From positions 379,319-443,318 of the forward strand of contig NZ_BMXW01000001.1 of assembly GCF_014651955.1 (NCBI RefSeq): DNA of 64,000 nt, given 5' to 3'. Each line of letters begins with the position of its first letter. The stretch's first letter is position 1. A program made the translations under genes and the position numbers. Source of the stretch: Shewanella fodinae. Its GTDB lineage: Bacteria; Pseudomonadota; Gammaproteobacteria; Enterobacterales; Shewanellaceae. The notes beneath the pieces are model-generated. The model was not told the origin of the DNA, did not search any database, and worked only from the letters and a program-made list of their open reading frames with translations. Below, in pieces: positions 34,117 through 42,759 of the stretch.

Positions 34117-35016
34117 ATGAGCGTAATAAAAACCGACAGAACAGCAGAAATGGAAACCTTTTTATCGGTTGCCTGTACAGGCAGTTTAAGTGCGGCAGCA
34201 CGTGAACTGCAGCTTACGCCCTCAGCCGTCAGCCGCATGATGACGAGGCTAGAAAAACGCCTTGGCGTGCGCCTTATCGTGCGCAGCACCCGCAGCCTGC
34301 ATTTAACCAGCGAAGGCGAATCTTACGCGTTAGCTGCGCGGCGGATTTTAAAAGATTTGGATGATACCGAGCTAACCATCGCTAACCGTGGCAGCCCCAG
34401 TGGCAAGATCAAAGTCACCACAGCGACCGCACATAGCCGCCTGACAATCGTGCCACTGTTAAAAGAGTTTTTGCAGCGCTATCCCGATATTACGCTGGAG
34501 ATTGATGTATCAGACCAACTCCGGGATGTCGCATCCGGTCAGGTTGACGTGGCTATCCGCTTTGGCCAGTTGCCAGACAGCGGTTTACATGCCCGCCGTT
34601 TAGGCGATACCGGCCGCGTAGTACTGGCCTCCCCCGAATATCTGGCTAAAGCTGGCGAGCCACAAACGCCAGCCGATTTGGCCAAGCACAACTGCCTCGA
34701 TTTTAACTTTCGCCGGATCGAGCCGGGCTGGCCGTTTCGCCAGAACGGTAAGGATTTTATGCTCGCCGTCAGAGGTAACGTTATTGCAAACAACGGCGAA
34801 ACCTTAGTAGAACTGGCGCAACAAGGTATCGGTATTACCCGCGTTGGCCGCTTTCATGTGCAACAGGCGCTGGCCAGCGGCCAACTGGTTGCACTGCTTG
34901 AAGACTACAACCCGCAGGACAGAGAGGCGATTCACGCCGTGTTTATCGGCGGTAACAATGTGCCCGCCCGCATCCGTGTATTCGTGGATTATCTGGTCGA
35001 AAAAATGAGCTCGTGA
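34117..35016 (+). CDS. LysR-type transcriptional regulator
   Basis: 299 residues with an N-terminal winged helix (F-L-S-V-A-C-T-G-S-L-S-A-A-A-R-E-L, L-T-P-S-A-V-S-R-M-M-T-R-L-E) and a periplasmic-binding-protein-like effector domain with D-V-A-I-R-F-G. It belongs to the CrgA/DsdC-like branch that has a short V-D-Y-L-V-E-K at the C-terminus. It is divergent from the MFS pump gene and probably controls it and itself. Confidence 0.9.
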   Translation: MSVIKTDRTAEMETFLSVACTGSLSAAARELQLTPSAVSRMMTRLEKRLGVRLIVRSTRSLHLTSEGESYALAARRILKDLDDTELTIANRGSPSGKIKVTTATAHSRLTIVPLLKEFLQRYPDITLEIDVSDQLRDVASGQVDVAIRFGQLPDSGLHARRLGDTGRVVLASPEYLAKAGEPQTPADLAKHNCLDFNFRRIEPGWPFRQNGKDFMLAVRGNVIANNGETLVELAQQGIGITRVGRFHVQQALASGQLVALLEDYNPQDREAIHAVFIGGNNVPARIRVFVDYLVEKMSS

Positions 35017-35187
35017 AGGCAAACGGCATAGGCAACGGCGGCTTAGTAAGCATCGGCTAGAGGCGCTTGTGTTTATGGCACTGACAGCCAGAACTTGTCG
35101 CCTTATGCTGCTTGCAGTAAAGTGAGCACCCCAAGTAGATATCGCCTGCCGTTGGCTGGCTCTTGTAATGTGAGATCTGGACCATCC

Positions 35188-36831
35188 ATGACTGACAAGC
35201 CTCGCAAGGCAACCGCCTCAGCGCAGAGCATGATGCGCATCTTTACCGTTCCAGAAGCGCCAGAATCGACTTTAAGTAAGATTGAACACGCGCTATCTGA
35301 GGATTTAGCGGGATTTCTGACCCAGAGCATTGTGGCACTGGAGAAACCGCTGAGCGAGATTGAAGAGGATTTTCAGGCTTACAACATCCCGACTGAACCC
35401 ACGTTTGTGTCTGATTATACCGAAGAGATGATGCAAAACCTGGTGGCACATTCGGTACATACTGCCGCACCTAGCTTTATCGGCCATATGACGTCAGCAA
35501 TGCCTTACTTTGTCTTGCCACTGTCCAAAGTTATGGTGGGACTCAACCAGAATCTGGTCAAAATCGAAACATCTAAGGCGTTTACCCCCCTAGAACGTCA
35601 GGTGCTGGGGATGATGCACCACTTGGTCTATGGTGAAAATACCGCGTTTTACCGTCAATGGATGCATAGCGCTACGCACGCGCTAGGGGCGTTTTGCTCC
35701 GGCGGCACGGTTGCCAATATCACCGCGTTATGGATTGCCCGTAACCAATTACTGCAAGCCGATGGCGAATTTCCCGGGGTTACCAGCGCCGGACTGATGG
35801 CGGCTCTGCGCCATTATGGTTGGCAGGATCTGGCCATTCTAGTTTCTGAACGCGGTCACTACTCCCTCGGCAAAGCCGCTGACTTGCTGGGCATTGGCCG
35901 CCAGAATATTGTGTCAATCCCAACCGATGCGGACAACAAAGTGGATGTAGCGCAAATGCGCGCAGCCGCCGAACGGCTGACGGCACAAGGCGTGCGCATC
36001 ATGGCAATTGTTGGTGTTGCCGGTACCACAGAAACCGGGAATATCGACCCGCTGCACCAGTTGGCTGACCTTGCTGCCGAATACCAGTGCCACTTTCATG
36101 TCGATGCGGCTTGGGGCGGCGCCAGTTTGATGTCGTCCAAATATCGATACTTACTGGATGGGATTGAGCGCGCGGACTCAGTCACCATTGATGCGCACAA
36201 GCAGCTGTATGTGCCAATGGGCGCTGGCATGGTGCTATTTCGAGATCCCAGACTCGCCCGTGCCATTGTGCACCATGCCGAATATATCCTGCGCCGTGGT
36301 TCCAAAGATCTTGGCTCACAAACGTTGGAAGGTTCCCGGCCTGGTATGGCAATGCTAGTGCACGCCTGCTTGAATATTATCGGCCGCCACGGCTATGAGA
36401 TTTTGATCAATAACTCTCTGGAAAAGGCCCGTTTCTTTGCCGGATTAATTACTGCGCATCCAGATTTTGAATTGATAAGTGCCCCGGAATTGTGCCTGCT
36501 GACGTATCGCTATGTACCAAGACAGCTACAAGTTGCGCTCAGTGCTGCAGTAACCAAGGGTGAATGGGATAAAGTGGCGTTGCTCAACAACTTGCTAAAC
36601 GATCTGACACAATTAGTACAGAAAAACCAACGTGAACAGGGGAAATCTTTTGTTTCCCGAACCCGGTTGCAGCCTGCGCGTTACCAGCGTCAAACGGTAA
36701 CAGTTTTCCGCGTAGTACTGGCGAACCCGTTGACCACGGAGCAAATCCTCCGCGACGTGCTGACAGAACAACAGCAACTGGCGGAACAACAACAAGAGAT
36801 CCTGCAACAACTGCAACTTACTGGTGGCTGA
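35188..36831 (+). CDS. panP: PLP-dependent aspartate 1-decarboxylase-like protein (PanP)
   Basis: 547 residues from the ATG at 35188; an upstream in-frame TTG at 35095 gives a longer form without family support. It is a group II PLP decarboxylase: substrate-side H-x-x-G-T-V-A-N, the D-A-A-W-G-G box, and the Schiff-base lysine K338 in D-A-H-K-Q. In Vibrio and Shewanella this subfamily, often annotated as glutamate decarboxylase, has been shown or predicted to make beta-alanine for coenzyme A where panD is missing. The C-terminal tail is very rich in glutamine. No ribosome-binding site stands out. Confidence 0.82.
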   Translation: MTDKPRKATASAQSMMRIFTVPEAPESTLSKIEHALSEDLAGFLTQSIVALEKPLSEIEEDFQAYNIPTEPTFVSDYTEEMMQNLVAHSVHTAAPSFIGHMTSAMPYFVLPLSKVMVGLNQNLVKIETSKAFTPLERQVLGMMHHLVYGENTAFYRQWMHSATHALGAFCSGGTVANITALWIARNQLLQADGEFPGVTSAGLMAALRHYGWQDLAILVSERGHYSLGKAADLLGIGRQNIVSIPTDADNKVDVAQMRAAAERLTAQGVRIMAIVGVAGTTETGNIDPLHQLADLAAEYQCHFHVDAAWGGASLMSSKYRYLLDGIERADSVTIDAHKQLYVPMGAGMVLFRDPRLARAIVHHAEYILRRGSKDLGSQTLEGSRPGMAMLVHACLNIIGRHGYEILINNSLEKARFFAGLITAHPDFELISAPELCLLTYRYVPRQLQVALSAAVTKGEWDKVALLNNLLNDLTQLVQKNQREQGKSFVSRTRLQPARYQRQTVTVFRVVLANPLTTEQILRDVLTEQQQLAEQQQEILQQLQLTGG

Positions 36832-37221
36832 TTAACTGAGCGACCAGTATCTAGCTACGCCAGCGGTTATCGAGCTGTTGCCAGCGATTGCCGTGGTCAT
36901 CAGTGGCGGAGCAATTAAGCCTCCGCCGCCAGCAATCAGCGGCCAGCAGCAAAGACGCTGAGGGAAACCAGCGCCATCCCAATGCTAGTAGCACATGGCA
37001 CGTTTCGCTGAATAATTAACCAATTCCAGAGCCATCAGCTAATGCTTACCAGTTATTTATCATAACTTTCTAAAGTTAACTGCTATGATAGTCGCCTTAT
37101 CTTAATGACATAGATTTCGAATATCCGACCGAAACCCGGTTACAACATCACTTGGTATTCCTTGCATTACTGAAATCTTTTTTATGTCGCATCCCATCAT
37201 TCAGCAGGATTAAGGAGTTGT
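36832..37221 (+). other. Intergenic region between panP and the chemoreceptor gene
   Basis: About 390 bases with no gene. A GC-rich hairpin GGCGGAG/CTCCGCC (36905-36911 with 36921-36927) after panP has no T-tail and would be at most a weak terminator. The right half is AT-rich and contains TATGAT at 37083-37088, a possible -10 element for the chemoreceptor gene. Confidence 0.4.
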
Positions 37222-39126
37222 ATGCTGTCCTTCATCAATAACTGGCCTTTAAGGATCAAAATAACGCTGACCTCGGCACTGCTTCTGGCAGTCATGAGTT
37301 TTGCTTTGATTTGGCAAAGTATGGCGTCACTCGATCAGACCATTAACAATACGCTCAACACCGATATTGACGGGTTTGCACAGTCAGTTTCTGTCAATCT
37401 AAGCAGCTGGATGAATGACCGAGTCCAGGCGATAGAAAAAACAGCAACCACATTGAGTGAACACCCGGAAATTGCGCCACACATTATCCTTCATCAAACA
37501 AAACAAGCACTTGGTTTTATTATCACTTACCTCGGGACGACCGATGGTCAGATGTTACAAAATGACCCCAACGTCATCTTGCAAAACTACGATCCCCGTA
37601 AACGCAGCTGGTATGAAGGTGCGGTGAGAGATAATGATTTATTCATCAGCGACCCATACACCTCCCTGACCTCCGGCAAATTTGTGGTGACGATTGCCTA
37701 TCCGGTACACCGTGATAATCAGTTAATCGGTATTATTGGGGGCAATCTGACATTGGATACGCTCACCGAAACCATCGGCAAGTTGGCAATCCCCGGCAAA
37801 GGTTACGCCTTACTTATTGATGACAGCGACCAACTGATTGCCCACCCTGACGCTAAGTGGCGCCGCAAACCGGCTTCAGAGTTTTCTACAGAGCTGTCTC
37901 CGAATAAAATCCAAGCATTAATACAAGGGCACGCGATTGTCCGCGCTGACATTAACGCTCAGGACAGTCTGCTGTATGCCGTGAAAATTCCGGGGACTCG
38001 CTGGACGTTTGTCATGGTGATGGATCGGGATGAGATACTGGCACCAGTGCACCAGCAGTTTATAACACAGGTGGCTATTGGCATCGGCATGCTGTTACTC
38101 GCAATAATCATCATGGTGCTGATGACCCGCGTATTGTTCCGCGATCTGGAGCAAATCCGTAGCAACCTTAACGCCATTGCGGAAGGCAACGGTGATCTCA
38201 CCAAACGTCTTCCCATCAATGCTAATGACGAAATCGGTCAGTTGGCCGGCAGTTTTAACCGCTTCATCGCGCAATTACACGGTATCATCTCCAACCTGCG
38301 ACAGACGGCGACCTCACTGCAACAGGAAGCAGAATCCTCCGCCACTACTGCCCACCAGCAGCACCAGCGGGTACAGAAGCATCAATCTGAACTACACATG
38401 GTGGCCACTGCCATCACCGAGATGGCATCTGCAACGCAGGAAATTTCCAGCAATGCCGAATCGACGTCGCATCAGGCAATGGATACCGTTTCGCTCAGCG
38501 AACAGGGGCGGCAGCAGGTGGATAAAAGTCAGCATTCGGTTTCAGCGCTAGCGGATGATCTTGGCAACACCGGCAGTATCATCAATGAATTACACCGCCA
38601 CTCACAAGAGATCAGTTCGATTCTGTCAACCATTGCAGGCATAGCCGATCAGACTAATCTGTTGGCGTTGAATGCAGCGATTGAAGCGGCCCGCGCCGGA
38701 GAACATGGGCGAGGCTTCGCTGTGGTTGCAGATGAGGTACGGGTATTGTCAAAACGTACCCACGACTCCACCAAAGAGATTGAAGCCACCATTGAAATCC
38801 TGCAGCAAACCACAGCGAAAGCGGTAACTGCGATGACCCATGCCGGCGATATGGCCTCGGAAAGTGTCAATGATGCCAAAGCTGCCAGTCATATCCTGCA
38901 GCAGATCAATGAAGCCGTCAGCCATATTAATGATATGGCGGCACAAATTGCCTCTGCCGCCGAAGAGCAAGCGTCTGTGACTATAGAAATCAACCGCAAC
39001 ACAGAAACCATTCGCGAAGTGGGCGATGAGATGTCCCGTAGCAGCGAAACCGCTTCCGCCGCGGCGATTACCCTCAAGGAGCTTGGTACCGACATTAACC
39101 GAGAGGTCAATAAGTTCATTCTCTGA
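37222..39126 (+). CDS. Methyl-accepting chemotaxis protein with dCache sensor
   Basis: 634 residues. Membrane helix 1 lies at about 8-30. A periplasmic double-Cache domain covers about 35-280, with the ligand-pocket signature R-S-W-Y-E-G-A and F-V-V-T-I-A-Y-P. Membrane helix 2 lies at about 283-305, followed by a HAMP domain and the signalling hairpin with the highly conserved tip [16 protein letters not shown]. dCache_1 receptors often sense amino acids or other small organic molecules. No other chemotaxis gene is nearby. The ligand is unknown. Confidence 0.93.
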   Translation: MLSFINNWPLRIKITLTSALLLAVMSFALIWQSMASLDQTINNTLNTDIDGFAQSVSVNLSSWMNDRVQAIEKTATTLSEHPEIAPHIILHQTKQALGFIITYLGTTDGQMLQNDPNVILQNYDPRKRSWYEGAVRDNDLFISDPYTSLTSGKFVVTIAYPVHRDNQLIGIIGGNLTLDTLTETIGKLAIPGKGYALLIDDSDQLIAHPDAKWRRKPASEFSTELSPNKIQALIQGHAIVRADINAQDSLLYAVKIPGTRWTFVMVMDRDEILAPVHQQFITQVAIGIGMLLLAIIIMVLMTRVLFRDLEQIRSNLNAIAEGNGDLTKRLPINANDEIGQLAGSFNRFIAQLHGIISNLRQTATSLQQEAESSATTAHQQHQRVQKHQSELHMVATAITEMASATQEISSNAESTSHQAMDTVSLSEQGRQQVDKSQHSVSALADDLGNTGSIINELHRHSQEISSILSTIAGIADQTNLLALNAAIEAARAGEHGRGFAVVADEVRVLSKRTHDSTKEIEATIEILQQTTAKAVTAMTHAGDMASESVNDAKAASHILQQINEAVSHINDMAAQIASAAEEQASVTIEINRNTETIREVGDEMSRSSETASAAAITLKELGTDINREVNKFIL

Positions 39127-39137
39127 TGTTCGGAGCT

Positions 39138-39175
39138 CAGGCGGCAGCGTTTAACGACCTGCCGCCTGTGATTTA
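39138..39175 (+). terminator. Hairpin after the chemoreceptor gene
   Basis: CAGGCGGCAG (39138-39147) and CTGCCGCCTG (39159-39168) form a perfect 10-bp GC-rich stem, 12 bases after the stop. The downstream T-content is low, so termination may be partial. Confidence 0.6.
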
Positions 39176-39294
39176 TCGGATTTAGCCCATGCTTTCAAGG
39201 ATTAAAAGTAGTAAAAACATCTGGGTCGGATACAATGCCGAGGCTCATACGGTAAATTCCGATAATTATTCATGCACAAATTAATGACATATCA

Positions 39295-40521
39295 ATGGCA
39301 CAGAATCACCTAATCAACGGCTTTTTTCCGCCGTTGCTTATCTTGGTCGCTGCGACCATTGCGGTATTGTTTAATGACAGAATTACCGGTGAATGGCTGA
39401 CAGCATTGCTGTGGTTGCCTTACGCCCTAGGCGCAATTGGAACCTTGATTGCACTGCAGTTTTCCAAACGTCAGTTACTACTGAGTATACTGCTGACCGT
39501 AGCCAATTATCTGCTGATCCGCAGCTATCTACAGGCCCCTATCACGTCTGAGCTGGTTCGCTACGTGTATACATTGCTGGTGCTCAGCATGCCGTTAATG
39601 ATGCTGTGCAATCAACTGGTTACCGAGCGTGGGCTCACCCATCCCAATACCTTTGTGCTTTGCAGCTTGGCGCTAATGGTGGCCGGATTAGCCGCTGCAT
39701 TTTACGTGCTGGAGGGAGCCAATATCGTTGCGTGGCTGGATCGCTATTTTGCACCCCGCAGTTATGCGCAAATAGTGGTCAGCGTCAATGGACTGCTGTT
39801 TTCACTGACGATGTTGATACTAAGCCTAGGATTATGCCTGTGGCGTAAGGGCACGATTCAAATCGGCCTATTCTTTGTTATGCTGGCTAACACCGTACCA
39901 TTGTATTGCCTAGATATTCTCTATATTTCCAGTATTTTCGCGACAGCGGCCCTGAGCATTGCGCTATTGACCGGCATCAAAACCTCCCATGACTTGGCCT
40001 ATCGAGATCAGTTGACTGGGCTGCATGGTCGCCGAAAGCTGTTTGAACGCCTAGCCGGGTTGTCTCGCCACTACTCACTGGCAATGCTGGATATTGACCA
40101 CTTCAAGAAATTCAATGACACCTTCGGTCATGATGTGGGCGATGATGTCCTGGCAATGGTGGCCAGCAAAATCGCCCAGGTAGGTGGTGGCGGTGAAGTG
40201 TTCCGTTATGGCGGCGAAGAATTTACCTTCATCTTTCACGGTATGGGTAAGAAAGAGGCGGCAGAATACCTGAATGAAATCAGAGAATTAATTGCCAATA
40301 CCCCATTTATCGTTAGAGACCGCTCCCGCCGCAAAACAGCCACAGCCGAACAACGCGGCAAGAGTGCAAGCGCTGGACAGAAAAAAGTGCAGATCACCGT
40401 CAGCATTGGTGTCTCAGAAAAAGCCCAAGGCCGAGAGCAAGCAGAACAGATCATCAAGGCAGCAGACAAGGCGCTGTATCAGGCCAAAGAACAGGGCCGA
40501 AACTGTGTGAAAGTGCTGTAG
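39295..40521 (+). CDS. Membrane-bound diguanylate cyclase (GGDEF)
   Basis: 408 residues. Six to seven membrane segments occupy residues 10-235, followed by a GGDEF domain with the active-site G306-G-E-E-F310 and the metal-binding D-I-D-H-F-K. It should make cyclic di-GMP. The RxxD inhibitory site normally found five residues before the signature is replaced by a glycine run (G-G-G-G-E), so product inhibition is unlikely. A basic insert (R-S-R-R-K and following, near 341-364) interrupts the domain. The sensor part does not match a named MASE domain that I recognise. The ribosome-binding site is weak. Confidence 0.88.
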   Translation: MAQNHLINGFFPPLLILVAATIAVLFNDRITGEWLTALLWLPYALGAIGTLIALQFSKRQLLLSILLTVANYLLIRSYLQAPITSELVRYVYTLLVLSMPLMMLCNQLVTERGLTHPNTFVLCSLALMVAGLAAAFYVLEGANIVAWLDRYFAPRSYAQIVVSVNGLLFSLTMLILSLGLCLWRKGTIQIGLFFVMLANTVPLYCLDILYISSIFATAALSIALLTGIKTSHDLAYRDQLTGLHGRRKLFERLAGLSRHYSLAMLDIDHFKKFNDTFGHDVGDDVLAMVASKIAQVGGGGEVFRYGGEEFTFIFHGMGKKEAAEYLNEIRELIANTPFIVRDRSRRKTATAEQRGKSASAGQKKVQITVSIGVSEKAQGREQAEQIIKAADKALYQAKEQGRNCVKVL

Positions 40522-40638
40522 GTTATCTGCATCAAGTGATGGTAACTTACTGTTGCAGGTCGCATAATGACTCTTAGTCAAAGATTTCCAACAATTGCCC
40601 ATTCATAGAATGAGCCATGAGCTAAGAGGTGAATCGCT

Positions 40639-40821
40639 ATGCAGTGTAATGTGGGGACAACTGACAAAATCATTCGGGTGATTATCGGTCTGGCCATTAT
40701 GGCAGCGGGCTATTATTACCAATCCTGGTGGGGAATTATCGGTATCATTCCCTTAATGACAGCGGCTATTGGCTGGTGTCCACTCTATGTACCGTTTGGT
40801 ATTTCCAGCTGTAAAAAATAA
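40639..40821 (+). CDS. Small membrane protein, DUF2892 (YgaP-like C-terminal domain)
   Basis: 60 residues with two membrane helices. It has the DUF2892 pattern: N-V-G-T-T-D-K-I-I-R-V-I-I-G at the start, a G-Y-Y-Y turn, and G-W-C-P-L-Y at the end. In E. coli YgaP this domain anchors a rhodanese. Alone, its function is unknown. The gene has GAGGTGA upstream and a terminator downstream, so it is a single-gene unit. Confidence 0.88.
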   Translation: MQCNVGTTDKIIRVIIGLAIMAAGYYYQSWWGIIGIIPLMTAAIGWCPLYVPFGISSCKK

Positions 40822-40834
40822 TCTGACCTTTGCT

Positions 40835-40864
40835 AACCAACGCCGACGTTATGTCGGCGTTTTA
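40835..40864. terminator. Bidirectional terminator
   Basis: AACGCCGAC (40839-40847) and GTCGGCGTT (40853-40861) with a GTTAT loop lie between the convergent DUF2892 and phosphohexomutase genes. The T-run is short on the plus side. Confidence 0.75.
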
Positions 40865-40884
40865 GTGCTTGCGCAATACGCCCT

Positions 40885-42603
40885 TTATTGGGGCAATGAC
40901 GCCTGATGCAACTGCACAAAAGCCTCCATGCGTGCGTTGCCACGCAATTCAGCGGCGGTCATATCATCCTGTGCCACCAATTGCTCTACTAATTGGTAAT
41001 AACATTTAATTTTGGGTTCGGTGCCAGAGGGACGCACGATCACTCGGCCACCATTTTCCAGATGATAAATCAGCACATCACTGGCAGGTAACGCGATAGA
41101 TTCCACCCGACCATCGGCAAAAGTGTGCTGGCGACTTTTTAAGTCGGCTATTGATAATACAGTCATTCCTGCCACAGAAGCAGGTGGATGTTGCCGCAAC
41201 CAAGCACCAATATCCGGGGTGTCTGGTTTTAAGGCGATGCTCACCTGACGGCTGAGATACATGCCATGTTCACGATAAATGGCTTCTAACTGCTGCCAGA
41301 TGCTCATTCCCTGCGCCGTCAGCTCGGCCGTCATCTGCACAAAAGCCAGCAGCGCGGATAATCCATCTTTGTCCCACACCAGACTACCCACGGTATAACC
41401 GAGGGCTTCTTCATAAGCGAACAGGAATTGCTGCTCTTGGCGTTGCTGTTTCATGCCTTCATTAGCGAGCCATTTAAAGCCAGTCAACGTGGTATAACAA
41501 ACGCCACCGGCTGCCTTAGCAATCTGCTCAAGCAGTGCCGAAGACACGATGGTAGTGCCCACCAAGCGTTGATAGGCGGGGGCTTTGTTAAGCAGATAAT
41601 GTCCCAGCAATATGCCCACCTGATCGCCGGATAACATCTGGTAGCTGTCGGCTCGGCGCACGGCCACAGCAAACCTGTCGGCGTCGGGGTCATTAGCGCA
41701 GGCCAGGAGCGCCTGATGTTTATGCGCTTCGGTGATCACCAAATCCATAGCGCCCGGTTCTTCTGGGTTGGGAAAATTCACCGTGGGAAAATGGCCGTCA
41801 GGCTGCTCCTGCGCCGCCACGGAAAATACCTGACGGAACCCCGCATCCGCTAACAGAGTTTTAGCCATCTTAGCCCCCACGCCATGCATCGCCGTGTAAG
41901 CAATTCCAATATTGTGGTCCGCCATCTGGGACTGCAATAATGGCGCGTTCAAAATAGCCTCGCGATAACTCTCGAAAAAATCACCATCCAGCCATTGCAG
42001 TTGCCCGTTCTGTTCGGCATCCAGCAATGATTGTACCGTCACTTGCTGGTGAGCAGCGTATTCGATACACGCCGCGATCCCAGCATCGTGCGGCGGAATA
42101 ATCTGGGCACCGTTGCCCCAGTACACTTTGAATCCGTTGTATTGTGGCGGGTTATGGCTGGCAGTCACCACCACGCCAGCCGCCGCATTGAAGTGTTTAA
42201 CGCCATAAGCAACCAATGGCGTTGGGCAAACATGGCGGGTAAGCCGCACCAAAATACCTAAGGCAGTCAGCACCATGGCAGTATCTTGCGCAAAGCGTGC
42301 TGAATCCAAGCGACCATCATAGCCGATAATCACTCCACGACTTTTAGCATCTGCTACCTGCCGCAACAGATACTGTCCAAGCCCCGCCGCGGTTTGACGG
42401 ATCACTAGCTGATTCATTCTGCTAGGGCCAGCGCCCACCTCGCCTCTAAGTCCGGCGGTACCAAAGGCCAAACGTCCAGCAAAGCGCGCGGCTAGTTCGT
42501 TGTTATTGCCCTGCTGCGCTAGCTGTTGCAATTCATTACGAGTCTCTGGATCCGGGTCCATCTCCAGCCAGGCGTTGAGTTGCATTGCCAATCGACTATC
42601 CAT
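40885..42603 (-). CDS. Phosphohexomutase (phosphoglucomutase/phosphomannomutase family)
   Basis: About 572 residues from the ATG at 42603 (GGGGA upstream; two other ATGs within 12 bases are possible). The alpha-D-phosphohexomutase motifs are complete: the phosphoserine loop T-A-S149-H-N-P-P, the metal site D-P-D-A-D-R, and the C-terminal phosphate-binding R-P-S-G-T-E-P. The length and architecture fit the PgcA/PGM2-like group, which interconverts glucose 1- and 6-phosphate or pentose phosphates. It is a stand-alone gene. Confidence 0.93.
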   Translation of the reverse strand: MDSRLAMQLNAWLEMDPDPETRNELQQLAQQGNNNELAARFAGRLAFGTAGLRGEVGAGPSRMNQLVIRQTAAGLGQYLLRQVADAKSRGVIIGYDGRLDSARFAQDTAMVLTALGILVRLTRHVCPTPLVAYGVKHFNAAAGVVVTASHNPPQYNGFKVYWGNGAQIIPPHDAGIAACIEYAAHQQVTVQSLLDAEQNGQLQWLDGDFFESYREAILNAPLLQSQMADHNIGIAYTAMHGVGAKMAKTLLADAGFRQVFSVAAQEQPDGHFPTVNFPNPEEPGAMDLVITEAHKHQALLACANDPDADRFAVAVRRADSYQMLSGDQVGILLGHYLLNKAPAYQRLVGTTIVSSALLEQIAKAAGGVCYTTLTGFKWLANEGMKQQRQEQQFLFAYEEALGYTVGSLVWDKDGLSALLAFVQMTAELTAQGMSIWQQLEAIYREHGMYLSRQVSIALKPDTPDIGAWLRQHPPASVAGMTVLSIADLKSRQHTFADGRVESIALPASDVLIYHLENGGRVIVRPSGTEPKIKCYYQLVEQLVAQDDMTAAELRGNARMEAFVQLHQASLPQ

Positions 42604-42700
42604 TTTCATCCCCATTAATGGCAATTCAGATGCACCACCTTAGGCAAATTGTGCGCGTAGCTCAAGCGCCTTCAACACGATATTGCGCGTTATCCATATC

Positions 42701-42737
42701 AATAAAAATCCCAGTAACCGTTGAGTTACCGGGATTT
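42701..42737 (-). terminator. Terminator of the ABC/M1 fusion gene
   Basis: On the minus strand AAATCCCGGTAAC pairs with GTTACTGGGATTT (42725-42737 with 42706-42718) with a single G-T pair, followed by TTATT. It lies 23 bases after the stop. Confidence 0.85.
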
Positions 42738-42759
42738 AACGTGTAACCACACTCAGCAG

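Noticed and set aside
35095..35187. TTG start 31 codons upstream for panP
   Set aside because: No family similarity in the extension; the ATG at 35188 gives the usual length of the family.
37071..37090. Sigma-28 promoter for the chemoreceptor gene
   Set aside because: TAAAGTT is present at 37071 but no GCCGATAA-like element occurs at the proper spacing.
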